Notes: generated by a model not told the origin, from the sequence alone. DNA of 64,000 bases from Herpetosiphon aurantiacus DSM 785 (GCA_000018565.1 CP000875.1:3735199-3799198), one strand, 5' to 3'. Shown: positions 8,347-17,526, counted from the stretch's first letter. Numbers and translations are program-made.

Positions 8347-8713
8347 AGCCCTCACCGCCTTAGCCTCCTCCTTACGAGGGTAGGTTTTTACTCGTTTTCC
8401 GTTGTGAACCACCAATCCTGTGGTTCATCAATGGATGAATGATAGTGTATTCATGTCCTTGAGGGGGTGCAGGGGGATTAAAGCCCCCTGCGTTTCCCGC
8501 CTTGAAGCGGGACGGAAGGGTGGTGATCGCCGATGAATGTTGACAGCCAATAATTTGGTTGGCTAATTAACCCTACTTTTGAACTGATGGCGCTAGGGGT
8601 ATGCAGATTTTTATGGCACGAGTTGTGATTAATCAACAGCATCATTGCAACTTTAGATAAACAATCGCAGTCAGATTGAGTAGCACCCTACTCATAGAGA
8701 TAAGGACCAATCC
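8347..8713. repeat. Non-coding gap with two dispersed GC-rich repeat elements
   Basis: No gene was found here. At 8346-8395 is a copy of the element with CCCTCACC...GAGGGTAGGTTTTT that recurs at 44.2 and 45.1 kb. At about 8463-8525 is an element with two hairpins: GCAGGGGG/CCCCCTGC (8469-8476 and 8484-8491) and CCCGC/GCGGG (8496-8500 and 8507-8511). A closely similar copy in the opposite orientation lies at 52124-52187. The hairpins may end transcription of the regulator gene. The promoter of the dynamin gene should lie in the last 150 bases, but no clear boxes are visible. Confidence 0.75.
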
Positions 8714-10465
8714 ATGGCCCATGTTGGCGCTCAATCCATTCTTGGTGAACGTGAAGCTGAGCTACGCGCTGCCGAGCAAAGCTTATTTGATCGTTTGCAT
8801 CATGCGTTGGAGCAATTTGGCGCTGATGTGACCGCCACTGATGCTGCTCGTTTGCGCGAAGCCACTGAACAACTGGCCGAACTCTTTTTAATTGTGGTTG
8901 CTGGCGAGTTCAACGCTGGTAAATCGAGCTTTATCAATGCCTTGCTCGGCGATCGTGTGTTGCCTGAAGGGGTTACGCCAACCACCGATCGCATTAATAT
9001 TTTGCGTTTTGGCGAGCAACCAGATTCGCAATTGCTCGAAGATTTTCTGTTGTTGCGCACCCATCCTGCGCCGTTACTTGGCGATTTGAATATCGTCGAT
9101 ACGCCTGGCACGAATGCAATTATTCGTCGTCACGAGGAATTGACTAAACGCTTTGTGCCACGTTCGGATCTGGTTTTGTTTATCACGTCAGCCGATCGGC
9201 CTTTTACCGAGAGCGAGCGCACCTTCCTCGAGCATATTCGCGAATGGGGCAAAAAAATCGTCTTGGTGATCAATAAAATTGATATTCTCGATGAAAAAGG
9301 TCGCGGCGAGGTCATCGAATTTGTGCGCAGCAATGCCACCACCTTGCTTGGCAGCACCCCGATGATTTTTGCGGTTTCGGCTCGCTCGGCCTTACGCGCC
9401 CGCGAGAACGATGACCCCAAGCTCTGGGCCGAAAGTGGCTTCAACGCCATGGAAGAATATTTGCTGCGCACGCTTGATCAAGGTGAACGGGTACGGCTCA
9501 AATTGCTCAATCCCTTGGGCGTTGGCCAAAAGCTAGCCACAACCTATCGCACTGCTTCCGACGAGCGCTTGCACACCCTAAGCGAAGATATCAAGGCGAT
9601 CAACAATATCGAGGGCCAAATTCAGGTTTACAAAGCTGATATGCAACGTGATTTCACGCCGCGGATTGCCCAGCTCGAAAATTTGATTCACGAATTTGAG
9701 CAGCGTGGCCATAGCTTTTTCGATGAACAAATTCGTTTGGGCCGAGCACGCGATTTAATCAAAAAAGATTTGCTTGAACAACGCTTTCGCGATCAAGTGG
9801 TGGGCGATCTCGATGCTGAAACTGATCGCATTACCCAGCAAATTATTGATTGGTTGATCGAGCGCAATCTCAAATTGTGGCAAGACGTTAATGCTTATAT
9901 CGATCGTCGCCAAATTTCGCGCCATAAAGATGAGATGGTTGGCAACGTTGGCCAAAATTTCAACTACAACCGTCAATCGTTGATCGATTCGGTTGGTCGT
10001 AGCACCAGCCAAATTGTGCAAAGCTACAATCGTGATGCTGAAGCCAAACAATTAGCCATGGATTTGCAAGGCACAATTGCTACAACCGCCTTGACTGGCG
10101 TTGGCGCGGTCGGCTTTGGCGCATTATTTGTGATTTTGGCGCACGGCGCGTTACTCGATTTTACCGGCATCAGCTTGAGTGTGTTGGCAGTTGCAGGCGG
10201 AGCCTATTTGATTCCGGCCAAACGCGCCCAGGCCAAGCGCGAGTTTCACAAAAAAGTTAGCGAACTGCGCGATAAAATTGTGCGCTCGTTGAGCAAACAA
10301 GTCTATGCTGAAATCGATCAATCGATCGAGCGGGTGACTGAAACCGTTGCGCCGTACACTCGCTTCGTCAAATTCCAAAATGAGCAACTGCAACACGCTC
10401 GCAACGAACTAGCCAGCGTTGAGCAAGCGCTTGGTCGTTTGCGCGGCGAAATAGAGGCTTTGTAG
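8714..10465 (+). CDS. Bacterial dynamin-family GTPase
   Basis: A 583-residue large GTPase. G-motifs: GEFNAGKSS (64-72, P-loop), PTTDR (89-93), DTPGTN near 130, and NKID near 186. A long helical stretch of about 230 residues follows, then a hydrophobic hairpin with two segments (about residues 448-500, TALTGVGAVGFGALFVI and LSVLAVAGGAYLI) that can insert in the membrane, then a Lys/Arg-rich and coiled-coil C-terminus. This order matches bacterial dynamin-like proteins that bind or remodel membranes. Such proteins often occur in pairs; this one stands alone between unrelated genes. The start follows TAAGGA seven bases upstream of the ATG. Confidence 0.9.
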   Translation: MAHVGAQSILGEREAELRAAEQSLFDRLHHALEQFGADVTATDAARLREATEQLAELFLIVVAGEFNAGKSSFINALLGDRVLPEGVTPTTDRINILRFGEQPDSQLLEDFLLLRTHPAPLLGDLNIVDTPGTNAIIRRHEELTKRFVPRSDLVLFITSADRPFTESERTFLEHIREWGKKIVLVINKIDILDEKGRGEVIEFVRSNATTLLGSTPMIFAVSARSALRARENDDPKLWAESGFNAMEEYLLRTLDQGERVRLKLLNPLGVGQKLATTYRTASDERLHTLSEDIKAINNIEGQIQVYKADMQRDFTPRIAQLENLIHEFEQRGHSFFDEQIRLGRARDLIKKDLLEQRFRDQVVGDLDAETDRITQQIIDWLIERNLKLWQDVNAYIDRRQISRHKDEMVGNVGQNFNYNRQSLIDSVGRSTSQIVQSYNRDAEAKQLAMDLQGTIATTALTGVGAVGFGALFVILAHGALLDFTGISLSVLAVAGGAYLIPAKRAQAKREFHKKVSELRDKIVRSLSKQVYAEIDQSIERVTETVAPYTRFVKFQNEQLQHARNELASVEQALGRLRGEIEAL

Positions 10466-10470
10466 CCAAC

Positions 10471-10512
10471 AAACTCCAGCGCCAAACCAGCTTCAGGCTT
10501 GGCGCTGGGTTT
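10471..10512. terminator. Bidirectional terminator between dynamin and amylase genes
   Basis: The stem is CCAGCGCCAA (10476-10485) with its exact complement at 10499-10508 and a 13-base loop. AAAC on the left and GTTT on the right extend it and give short U-runs in either direction. It lies between convergent stop codons at 10465 and 10523. Confidence 0.75.
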
Positions 10513-10522
10513 ACCACAAGAA

Positions 10523-12097
10523 TTAACGGGTATAGATCAGCACCTGTTTTGGTTGTAGAGCACAATTCATTTCGCCATTTTTAACGCTCATTTGACCGCT
10601 ACCAAGCGCATCAGTCAACACCTCACCATCAGCAATTTCAGTCAAACCAGTTACTGCCAAGTCGAGCGATTTCCATGTGTTATTGATGCAAACTACGACC
10701 GTATCGTTGCCCGCCGTGCGTTGAAAGGCCCATGCATCGCTAGGAGTTGTGCGGCTTTCGAGTGTGCCACGTTGCAAGGCTGGATGGGCTTGGCGAATCT
10801 GGTTGAGTTGGCTGATCCATTGATAGACTGGTACATCAGTCGCATTCAATTCAAAGGCATCTTCGCGGTTGAAGGGATCTTTGCAGCCGTTGAGTTCTTG
10901 CTCGGTGCCATAATAGACAATCGGAATGCCACGCAAACTATAGAGCACCGCCAAAGCTTGCCGCAATTGAGTGGTTTTATCGGCGTTGGGGCCGCCAGTT
11001 GCCAAGCATAAAAAGCGCTCGTTATCGTGATTATCGAGAAATGTGCCGTTGACATGGACATTGCGATACTGTTGATCGGCATTTTCGAGCACGCGCTGAA
11101 TCACCAACAACGTGCGACCACCGACTAAACTTTCTTTAAAGGCGCTGTGCAAGGGGTAATCCAAAATTGCGTCGTTAAATTCGGTGTAGGGCGCAACATA
11201 GCCCGCATCGCTGCTAAATACCTCAGCCAGCGAAAACGTATTGGCCGCTTGATCAAACTCACGGAGAAAATCTTTGGGCAAATGTTTGGCCGTATCAACT
11301 CGCAAGCCATCAAGCCCAGTTTCGGTTTTAAGCCAAGCAATCCATTTGAGTAATTCAGCACGGGTAGCAGGATTATCCTGATCTAAATCATCAAGCCCGA
11401 GCAAATCGCCATCTTCAACCTCTTGTTGATTGCCATAATTTTGAATGTTGCCCTTGTTGTGATACCAGGTTGGGTCATCGAATGGCGGGGCAGCTTTCGA
11501 GCCAGGCAAGAAATCGCCCATATGATTGGGCACAACATCGAGCATCACCAATATATCGCGTTTGTGGGCTTCGCTGACCAATTCGCGCAATTCTTCCAGC
11601 GTGCCAAAATGCGGGTCAATTTGGTAGGGGTCGTATTGCCAGTAGCCATGGTAGGCATTGGTTGAATTTTGCTTACTGACTGGCGTGATCCAAATGCCGC
11701 CAAAGCCCATGCCTTTGATGTAATCGAGCCGCTCGATAATGCCGCGAAAATCGCCGCCATGCCAACGCCGTGGATCGCTACGATCTGCCCCAAAGCCATC
11801 GGCGTTGTCGTTGCTTGGGTCGCCATTGGCAAAGCGATCGATCATAATAAAGTAGATCGAACGGCCAGCCCAACGCTCATCGTCAGCGGTAAAGATTGGG
11901 GCTGTTGGTTTGGTTGGCAATGGCGTTGGCGTAATTGAGTTATCAACCACAGTAGCGGCAGTAGCGGTTGGATTCAAGGCTTGGCTGGTTGGGGTTGATT
12001 GGCTGGTCACTGTTGCCGGAACAGCGGTTGGAGTTGCTTGGCCGCCACAGCCCACAATCACCCCGGCTAAAAGCAGGCCACTCAAAAGCTTTTTCAT
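10523..12097 (-). CDS. GH13 alpha-amylase family lipoprotein
   Basis: A 524-residue enzyme that should cleave alpha-1,4-glucans outside the cell. The N-terminus is a lipoprotein signal (MKKLLSGLLLAGVIVGC, lipobox Cys17), then about 50 Thr/Pro-rich spacer residues and the catalytic barrel from about residue 70. Conserved regions: DVVPNHMG (188-195), GLRVDTAKH with nucleophile D268, AEVF with acid/base E292, and LDNHDNERF with D358. The final 85 residues form the usual C-terminal beta domain. Sequence style is closest to alpha-amylase or cyclomaltodextrinase-like enzymes; the exact specificity cannot be read. It is a monocistronic gene that converges with the dynamin gene. Confidence 0.93.
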   Translation of the reverse strand: MKKLLSGLLLAGVIVGCGGQATPTAVPATVTSQSTPTSQALNPTATAATVVDNSITPTPLPTKPTAPIFTADDERWAGRSIYFIMIDRFANGDPSNDNADGFGADRSDPRRWHGGDFRGIIERLDYIKGMGFGGIWITPVSKQNSTNAYHGYWQYDPYQIDPHFGTLEELRELVSEAHKRDILVMLDVVPNHMGDFLPGSKAAPPFDDPTWYHNKGNIQNYGNQQEVEDGDLLGLDDLDQDNPATRAELLKWIAWLKTETGLDGLRVDTAKHLPKDFLREFDQAANTFSLAEVFSSDAGYVAPYTEFNDAILDYPLHSAFKESLVGGRTLLVIQRVLENADQQYRNVHVNGTFLDNHDNERFLCLATGGPNADKTTQLRQALAVLYSLRGIPIVYYGTEQELNGCKDPFNREDAFELNATDVPVYQWISQLNQIRQAHPALQRGTLESRTTPSDAWAFQRTAGNDTVVVCINNTWKSLDLAVTGLTEIADGEVLTDALGSGQMSVKNGEMNCALQPKQVLIYTR

Positions 12098-12147
12098 ATT
12101 TAGTCCTTCACTAGCAGAGTGCTTGGGTTATTGTAGCGGTATTTGAG

Positions 12148-12380
12148 AATCGGGGATCGGTTGATGGGGTTTGGGGATCGGATTTTAACGCAGCGGCGTA
12201 GAGAAGGAGAAAGGCTATCGACTGAAGGCTATCTGTAATGGTTTATGAGATTGGCAACTGTTATTGTTCCCTCACCCCAACCCCTCTCCCACTGCGGTGG
12301 GCGAGGGGCGTTTGGTTTCGTGGTTCCTCCTCGCCTGCTGGGCGGGAGAGGGGGTCAGGGAGTGAGGGCATGCTCCCGAT
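12148..12380. repeat. Gap with 7-nt repeats and a GC-rich inverted element
   Basis: At 12148-12180 are GGGGATCGG-type words, and near 12210-12235 GGCTATC words. From 12270 to 12372 is an element that begins CCCTCACCCCAACCCC, has internal GC hairpins, and ends with the inverted end sequence AGTGAGGG. It lies downstream of the DUF952 gene and upstream of the amylase gene, both on the minus strand. Confidence 0.65.
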
Positions 12381-12716
12381 CTAATCTAGCTTTGGCAAAT
12401 CAAATGTGCCATCGGAATTAACCGGAAATTCCACAATTTTATACACGGCATCAAGGTTGAGCGGCCCGTAGATATGCGGAAATTGCATGCCAGTCTCGTA
12501 GCAATCTTCATAGACTAGTTTGGCGTTGAGCAACGCGGGATCGATACATAACAATTGCAAATTAGCTTGACCACGATAAAACGAATTGGCAGGAGTTAGT
12601 ACTTGCTCAGGAGTCGAGCAATGGATAAAGCCTTCGTCGGCCAACGAAGCCGGGCGATATTCACCAGCAGCTACGGCCTGCTGCCACTCGGTGGGGGAAA
12701 TAATGTGCAACAACAT
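12381..12716 (-). CDS. DUF952 family protein
   Basis: A 111-residue protein beginning MLLHIISPTEWQQA, with the family signature DEGFIHCSTPEQV and the C-terminal YGPLNLDAVYKIVEFP. DUF952 proteins are small single-domain proteins related in fold to ADP-ribosyltransferase-like enzymes; their reaction is not known. The ATG at 12716 is preferred: AAAGGA sits six bases before it, and an ATG two codons earlier overlaps this site. The gene follows ileS on the same strand beyond a strong hairpin, so most transcription probably starts between them. Confidence 0.85.
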   Translation of the reverse strand: MLLHIISPTEWQQAVAAGEYRPASLADEGFIHCSTPEQVLTPANSFYRGQANLQLLCIDPALLNAKLVYEDCYETGMQFPHIYGPLNLDAVYKIVEFPVNSDGTFDLPKLD

Positions 12717-12739
12717 GGACATTCCTTTAGCAAACAATG

Positions 12740-12782
12740 AATCAATGCGGCGCATACAGGCTTTGTATGCGCCGCATTGATT
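12740..12782 (-). terminator. Perfect 17-bp hairpin after ileS
   Basis: Arms 12740-12756 and 12766-12782 are perfect complements (core AATGCGGCGCATA) with a 9-base loop. The hairpin starts ten bases after the ileS stop on the minus strand and is followed only by a weak T-rich stretch (ATTCATTGTTTG). It should end or attenuate ileS transcription before the DUF952 gene. Confidence 0.8.
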
Positions 12783-12791
12783 GTACTCGGA

Positions 12792-15700
12792 TTAGCCGAT
12801 TTTGCTAATGCCGAGGCTTAGTTTGCCTTGTTCCAATTCCATGCTGCTGGTGTGATGGTCAGCATTGGCATCGCCAACGCTCAACACCTCGCACAAGGTT
12901 TCGGCCTTGATGTACTCGGCATATTCAGCTACGACTGCCGCCAAATCAACCTCGGTTCCCAAGGTTGCATTGATACGATCGGTGATCGCTAGATCAGCGG
13001 CCTTACGCGCATCATTGAGGTTACGCACGATTTCGCGGGCGATGCCTTCGCGCAGCAATTCATCAGTCAGCGTCGTAACTAAGGCTACTAACAAGCCCTC
13101 GCCTTCGGCCACAGCGTAGCCTTCGGGCGATGAAGCTTCCATCAATACATCGTCGGCGGCCAAGGTTAATGTTTCGCCTTCGACTACAACCTCGAAGCTG
13201 GCCCCGGTTTCAACTTTATGCGCTGCATCGGCGGCTTGCTCGCTGCTAAGATTCGCCAACACTTCGCGCAATGCTGGAACCAGTTTGCCAAACTTTTTGC
13301 CAACCGAGCGCAAATTGGGCTTGAAGCGATAACTGACCAAGCCATCGCCCACCCCAAGCCAGCGCACCGACTTGATATTGAGTTCGTCACTCAGTTCAGC
13401 GCTTAGTTCATCAAGTTGTTCGCCGCGTGGCAAGCGCACCAACACTTCGCTCAGTGGCTGACGCACGCGTATGCCAGCGTTCTTGCGGGCGGCGCGGCCC
13501 AAGCTCACAGCCTTGAGCAATAAGTCGGTTTTGCGAATCAATTCTTCATCGATCAGCGCCAAATTGGCTTCAGGATACAGCGCCATATGCACGCTTTCGG
13601 CGGCAGTTTGGTCGTAGCTGCGCACTAAATTTTGATACAGCGATTCGGCCACAAATGGCGTGAATGGAGCCATCAGTTTGGAAATCGTGACCAAACAGGT
13701 GTACAAGGTTGAATAGGCAGCTTGCTTATCGCCGTTCATGTCGCTGCCCCAGAAACGCCGCCGATTACGTCGCACATACCAGTTTGAAAGCTCGTCAACG
13801 AATTGTTCGAGCCGCTTGGCTGGTGTGTTCATATCGTAATTGCTCAGATCGTTGCGCACATCGCGCACCAATGCGTTGAGCCGTGCCAAGGCCCAGCGAT
13901 CGATCGCCGCCAAATCGCCTTGCGCCAATTCAGGTGTCCAACCATCGACATTGGCGTAAGTTGTGAAAAAGCTATAGGTATTCCACAAGGTCAACAAGAA
14001 CTGGCGCAACGATTCGCTGACCAAATCGGCTGAGAAACGGCGTGGATTGTAAGGCTGACCAGCAGCAAACATATACCAACGCACCGCATCAGCGCCATAC
14101 TTCTCGACCATTTCCCATGGCGAAACGATGTTGCCCTTGGATTTGGACATCTTCTCGCCTTTGCCATCCAACAAGTGACCCAAACAGATCACATTCTTGT
14201 AGGCTGGGCGATCGAAGAGCAAGGTTGAAACTGCGTGCAAGGTGTAGAACCAGCCACGAGTTTGGTCGATTGCTTCCGAGATGAAATCGGCTTGGCCAGC
14301 AACTTCAAACAGTTCTTGATTTTCAAACGGATAATGCCATTGCGCCACTGGCATCGCACCTGAATCAAACCAACAATCAGCCACATCGGGAATGCGCTGC
14401 ATCGTGCCAGCTTCGCACTCAGGGCACGACCAGCTAGGTGCATCAACAAATGGACGGTGCATATCCAGATTGGCAGTATCTTGACCCCAACGTTCGCCAA
14501 GCTCCGCCAACGAACCGACCACATCGATATGCTGACAGGTATCGCATGTCCAAACTGGTAGCGGCGTGCCCCAATAGCGCTCACGGCTGATCGCCCAGTC
14601 GATGTTATTTTCGAGCCAGTTGCCAAAACGCCCAGCTTGGATATGCTCAGGCACCCAATTGATCTTTTTGTTGTTGGCGATCAATTGTTGCTTCAAGGCC
14701 GTCGTGCGGATATACCACGATTGCTTGGCATAGAACAGCAACGGTGTTTTACAGCGCCAACAGAATGGATAGGTGTGCAGCACTCGCCCTGATTTGAACA
14801 ACAAGCCTTGTTCTTTCAAATAGCGCGTGATTTTTGGATCAGCTTCTTTGAAGAACATGCCTGCAAAGCCAAAACTTTCAAAGCTGCCCAGCACTTTGCC
14901 CGCCAACTCGACCGAGAACAAGGTTGGCAAGCCATACTTGCGACCAATTTCCAAGTCGCCATAGGCTGGCGCGATGTGCACGATCCCCGTACCGTCTTCC
15001 AACGAGACGAACTCATCGGCAACGACGCGATAAGCACTGCTCAAATCGATCGCTGCGCCATTATCGCCAACCCCAGGAAACAGCGGCGTATAGCGCAAGC
15101 CACGCAGATCAGCACCAACAAAGCTAGCAAGCGTGGCGGCAGTTTCACCCAACACCGCCCCAACCAAAGCTTCAGCCAAGATATAGCGCTGGCCTTCGTG
15201 CTCGGCTAGCACATAGGTTGCCTCAGGATTGACCGCCAAACCAGCGTTGGCTGGCAGAGTCCAAGGTGTAGTTGTCCAGGCCAAGAAAGCAGCATCGGCC
15301 ACTTGAGCATCTAAGGCATGGTCGCTCGGCGTATGGCGGAAGCGCACCCACACCGATGGATCGTCGGTATTATCTTGGTAGCCTTGGGCGACCTCGTGAT
15401 CCGAGAGCGATGTGCCACAGCGGGGGCAGTGCATCGTCACTTTATAATCACGATACAGTAATTCGCGCTCGTGCAATTGCTTGAAGATCCACCACAACGA
15501 CTCGATATATTTGTTGTCATAGGTGATATAGGGATCTTCGAGATCGATCCAGAAGGCGATCCGCTGGGTCAGCTTTTCCCATTCTTGGATGTAATCCCAC
15601 ACTGATTGACGGCAGGCAGCATTAAATTCGGTGATGCCATATTTTTCGATGTCGGGTTTGCCTGCGAAACCTAATTTCTTTTCAACTTCCAGTTCGACTG

Positions 15701-15977
15701 GCAAGCCATGGGTATCCCAGCCACCGCGAGCACCGATGACCTTTTTACCAAGCATGCGGTTGAAGCGCACCATAATATCTTTAGACGAACGAGCCTCGAC
15801 GTGGTGAATCCCCGGGCGGCCATTGGCCGTGGGTGGCCCTTCAAAAAAGACAAACGGACGCGAAGCATCACCATGGTCAAGCGTCTTTTTGACGATGCCA
15901 TGGGCTTCCCACCAAGCGGCGATCTCATCCTCAAGCGTCGGAAACGACACCTTGGGATCAACTGCTGCAAACGCCAT
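12792..15977 (-). CDS. ileS: Isoleucyl-tRNA synthetase
   Basis: Charges tRNA-Ile. At 1061 residues it is longer than the E. coli type and lacks its C-terminal zinc finger, in keeping with the eukaryote-like IleS2 group, often associated with mupirocin tolerance (inference from layout). The HIGH-type motif is GIHH at 56-59 (GPPTANGRPGIHH), the KMSKS loop reads GEKMSKSKGN, and the CP1 editing region contains WTTTPWTLPAN. A CPRCGTSLSDHEVAQGYQ zinc knuckle precedes the editing domain. The ATG at 15977 has GAGGAG six bases upstream; a longer frame to 16019 would start inside the leader terminator and is rejected. Expression should be set by the T-box leader. Confidence 0.96.
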   Translation of the reverse strand: MAFAAVDPKVSFPTLEDEIAAWWEAHGIVKKTLDHGDASRPFVFFEGPPTANGRPGIHHVEARSSKDIMVRFNRMLGKKVIGARGGWDTHGLPVELEVEKKLGFAGKPDIEKYGITEFNAACRQSVWDYIQEWEKLTQRIAFWIDLEDPYITYDNKYIESLWWIFKQLHERELLYRDYKVTMHCPRCGTSLSDHEVAQGYQDNTDDPSVWVRFRHTPSDHALDAQVADAAFLAWTTTPWTLPANAGLAVNPEATYVLAEHEGQRYILAEALVGAVLGETAATLASFVGADLRGLRYTPLFPGVGDNGAAIDLSSAYRVVADEFVSLEDGTGIVHIAPAYGDLEIGRKYGLPTLFSVELAGKVLGSFESFGFAGMFFKEADPKITRYLKEQGLLFKSGRVLHTYPFCWRCKTPLLFYAKQSWYIRTTALKQQLIANNKKINWVPEHIQAGRFGNWLENNIDWAISRERYWGTPLPVWTCDTCQHIDVVGSLAELGERWGQDTANLDMHRPFVDAPSWSCPECEAGTMQRIPDVADCWFDSGAMPVAQWHYPFENQELFEVAGQADFISEAIDQTRGWFYTLHAVSTLLFDRPAYKNVICLGHLLDGKGEKMSKSKGNIVSPWEMVEKYGADAVRWYMFAAGQPYNPRRFSADLVSESLRQFLLTLWNTYSFFTTYANVDGWTPELAQGDLAAIDRWALARLNALVRDVRNDLSNYDMNTPAKRLEQFVDELSNWYVRRNRRRFWGSDMNGDKQAAYSTLYTCLVTISKLMAPFTPFVAESLYQNLVRSYDQTAAESVHMALYPEANLALIDEELIRKTDLLLKAVSLGRAARKNAGIRVRQPLSEVLVRLPRGEQLDELSAELSDELNIKSVRWLGVGDGLVSYRFKPNLRSVGKKFGKLVPALREVLANLSSEQAADAAHKVETGASFEVVVEGETLTLAADDVLMEASSPEGYAVAEGEGLLVALVTTLTDELLREGIAREIVRNLNDARKAADLAITDRINATLGTEVDLAAVVAEYAEYIKAETLCEVLSVGDANADHHTSSMELEQGKLSLGISKIG

Positions 15978-15995
15978 TGTTGACTCCTCGTTGAC

Positions 15996-16290
15996 TAAAA
16001 ACACAAAGCCCCGCCCCATACTGCTGGGACGAGGTTATCAAAAAGACCTCGCGGTACCACCCTGCTTGATAGTCGTTTGCACGAACTACCCACTTTAAGC
16101 CGTTGCCATCACAACGTCATCCCGATAACGGGGGATATCCGGTTCGCTTACTGCCAAAGGGTTCAGCGTTCGGCTCAGGAGAGATTTTGGTTGGGGTTAC
16201 TGATACGTGCCTCACACCATTTGCACGCTCGCTGATTCAGATTTTAGCCCAACTACTCGGCTCCGTCAACGCCTGTGACCCGATTGTACC
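15996..16290 (-). promoter_or_regulatory. T-box riboswitch (tRNA-Ile sensing) of ileS
   Basis: The conserved T-box AGGGTGGTACCGCG is present at 16063-16050 on the minus strand. Upstream, Stem I features are readable: an AGCGAGC...GGTGTGAGG distal part, then ATC (16185-16183) just before CTCCTGAG in the specifier position, which fits isoleucine. Downstream, the terminator stem CCTCGTCCC/GGGGCGGGG (16034-16026 with 16017-16009) is followed by CTTTGTGTTTTT. The competing antiterminator uses CGAGGTC after the T-box. Uncharged tRNA-Ile should stabilise antitermination and raise ileS expression. The structure was folded by eye. Confidence 0.93.
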
Positions 16291-16294
16291 ATAA

Positions 16295-16505
16295 TTAAAA
16301 GTCAGCCGTCAAAGGACTAAAGTCTGAGCGTTGAAAGCAAAAGGCAAAAGTCAGAAGCCAAAAAGAACCTAGCAGCACACTTAACACAGAGGCGCAGCGT
16401 GGAGCATGGCTCAAGGCTATGGGCTATCGGAGATACATTGGAGCATCAAAACCTAATAACCTATAGCCTTGAGCCATACACCCTCTGCGCCTCTGCGTTC
16501 ATATT
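16295..16505. repeat. Repeat-filled gap with facing inverted arrays
   Basis: At 16318-16365 are AAAAGTC/AAGGCAA words. From about 16380 to 16425 is ACAGAGGCGCAG followed by ATGGCTCAAGGCTAT; the inverse order ATAGCCTTGAGCCAT then CTCTGCGCCTCTGCG occupies about 16458-16497. The two halves could form a long imperfect hairpin. No gene is seen. Confidence 0.75.
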
Positions 16506-17006
16506 TCAAGCCTTGTTGCTTGCGACTAAACCATGACAACAATGAAAGCCACTTGGCACAAGCAGGCGTTGCTCAAGCACTGCCGCCAATTCAACCTGGA
16601 TTCCATTTTGGAGCGGGCAAGCAGCTGGCTCTTGATGCTCAGCAGTAAACTGCCCAAGCGTGGCATAGCGCAAACCTTGATCAAACCAAAGCTGGGCATT
16701 GGCAAGATTGTAAAGTCGCAGCCAGAGCCACCAACTCAAGCGATAGGCCGCATGATCGATTGGCACTCGCCGTTCGCGGGCCAACAAGCCATGACCATAA
16801 CTGGCAGTTTGATGCCAATAGATTGGGTTGATTAAGCTTGCGGTGAGGCTCGTTTGATCACCGTTGTTCAGTGCTTGCTCAACCAAACGTGGCAATGCTT
16901 GTAACCCAGCAAACGAAAGCCGCTCCTCAGGCAATGCTTGGTCACTTAGCGTTTGCCAAGCCTGAAGCATCGCCTCGCGCTGAGCATTGGTTAGTTCAAA
17001 TTCCAT
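16506..17006 (-). CDS. Uncharacterised protein
   Basis: A 166-residue protein that I do not recognise. It is rich in Leu, Ala, Gln and aromatic residues, predicted mostly helical, with no signal peptide, membrane segment or catalytic motif. A Trp-rich centre (RLSWWLWLRLYNLANAQLWF, in pieces) and a tail containing HCCHG are its only marked features. The ATG at 17006 is used instead of the TTG before it. It is divergent from aroQ. Codon choice resembles its neighbours, and the frame is open for 500 bases, so it is probably real. Confidence 0.6.
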   Translation of the reverse strand: MEFELTNAQREAMLQAWQTLSDQALPEERLSFAGLQALPRLVEQALNNGDQTSLTASLINPIYWHQTASYGHGLLARERRVPIDHAAYRLSWWLWLRLYNLANAQLWFDQGLRYATLGQFTAEHQEPAACPLQNGIQVELAAVLEQRLLVPSGFHCCHGLVASNKA

Positions 17007-17091
17007 CAATTAATTCTCGCTGGCTCCGATTGACATAGATTGAGCTTGGCCGCACAATGGCCTGCAATTTGGCAATCAGGAGCAATTTCAA

Positions 17092-17526
17092 ATGCAGCTT
17101 TTAGTGCTACAAGGCCCAAATCTTAACATGCTTGGCCAACGTGAGCCAACAATTTATGGCTCAACCTCGCTGGCCGATATTCATAACGCTATGCGCGAAA
17201 AAGCAACCAGCGCAGGCATCGAATTAAGCTTCATTCAATCGAACCATGAAGGTGTATTAGTTGATACGCTCCACGCCCATTATGGCAAGATTCAGGGCAT
17301 TATTATCAACCCAGGCGCGCTCACTCACTATGGTTTGAGCCTGCGCGATGGCTTAGCCTTGATGGATGTGCCGATCATCGAAGTGCATTTATCGAATGTC
17401 TATGCCCGTGAAGCCTTTCGGCATCATTCAGTGGTGGCGGCAATTGCCCAAGGCCAAATTAGCGGGCTTGGTTGGCAAGGCTACCTGTATGCGCTCGATT
17501 GGTTTATCCAGCGCAAATCGGCTTAA
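17092..17526 (+). CDS. aroQ: 3-dehydroquinate dehydratase, type II
   Basis: Third step of the shikimate pathway: 3-dehydroquinate to 3-dehydroshikimate. At 144 residues it has the type II length. Signatures: the N-terminal GPNLNMLGQREPTIYG, which holds the catalytic Arg and Tyr loop; NPGALTHYGLSLRD; VHLSNVYAREAFRHHSV, with the catalytic His region; and the GQISGLGWQGY end. AGGAG lies nine bases before the ATG. It overlaps by four bases the convergent unknown gene on the other strand. Confidence 0.96.
   Translation: MQLLVLQGPNLNMLGQREPTIYGSTSLADIHNAMREKATSAGIELSFIQSNHEGVLVDTLHAHYGKIQGIIINPGALTHYGLSLRDGLALMDVPIIEVHLSNVYAREAFRHHSVVAAIAQGQISGLGWQGYLYALDWFIQRKSA

Noticed and set aside
15978-16019. 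N-terminal extension of IleS starting at 16019
   Set aside because: It lies in the T-box terminator, lacks a ribosome site, and the ATG at 15977 has GAGGAG and matches the family start.
16100-16290. Possible tRNA because of GGTTCG-like blocks
   Set aside because: No cloverleaf forms; the blocks are T-box leader parts.
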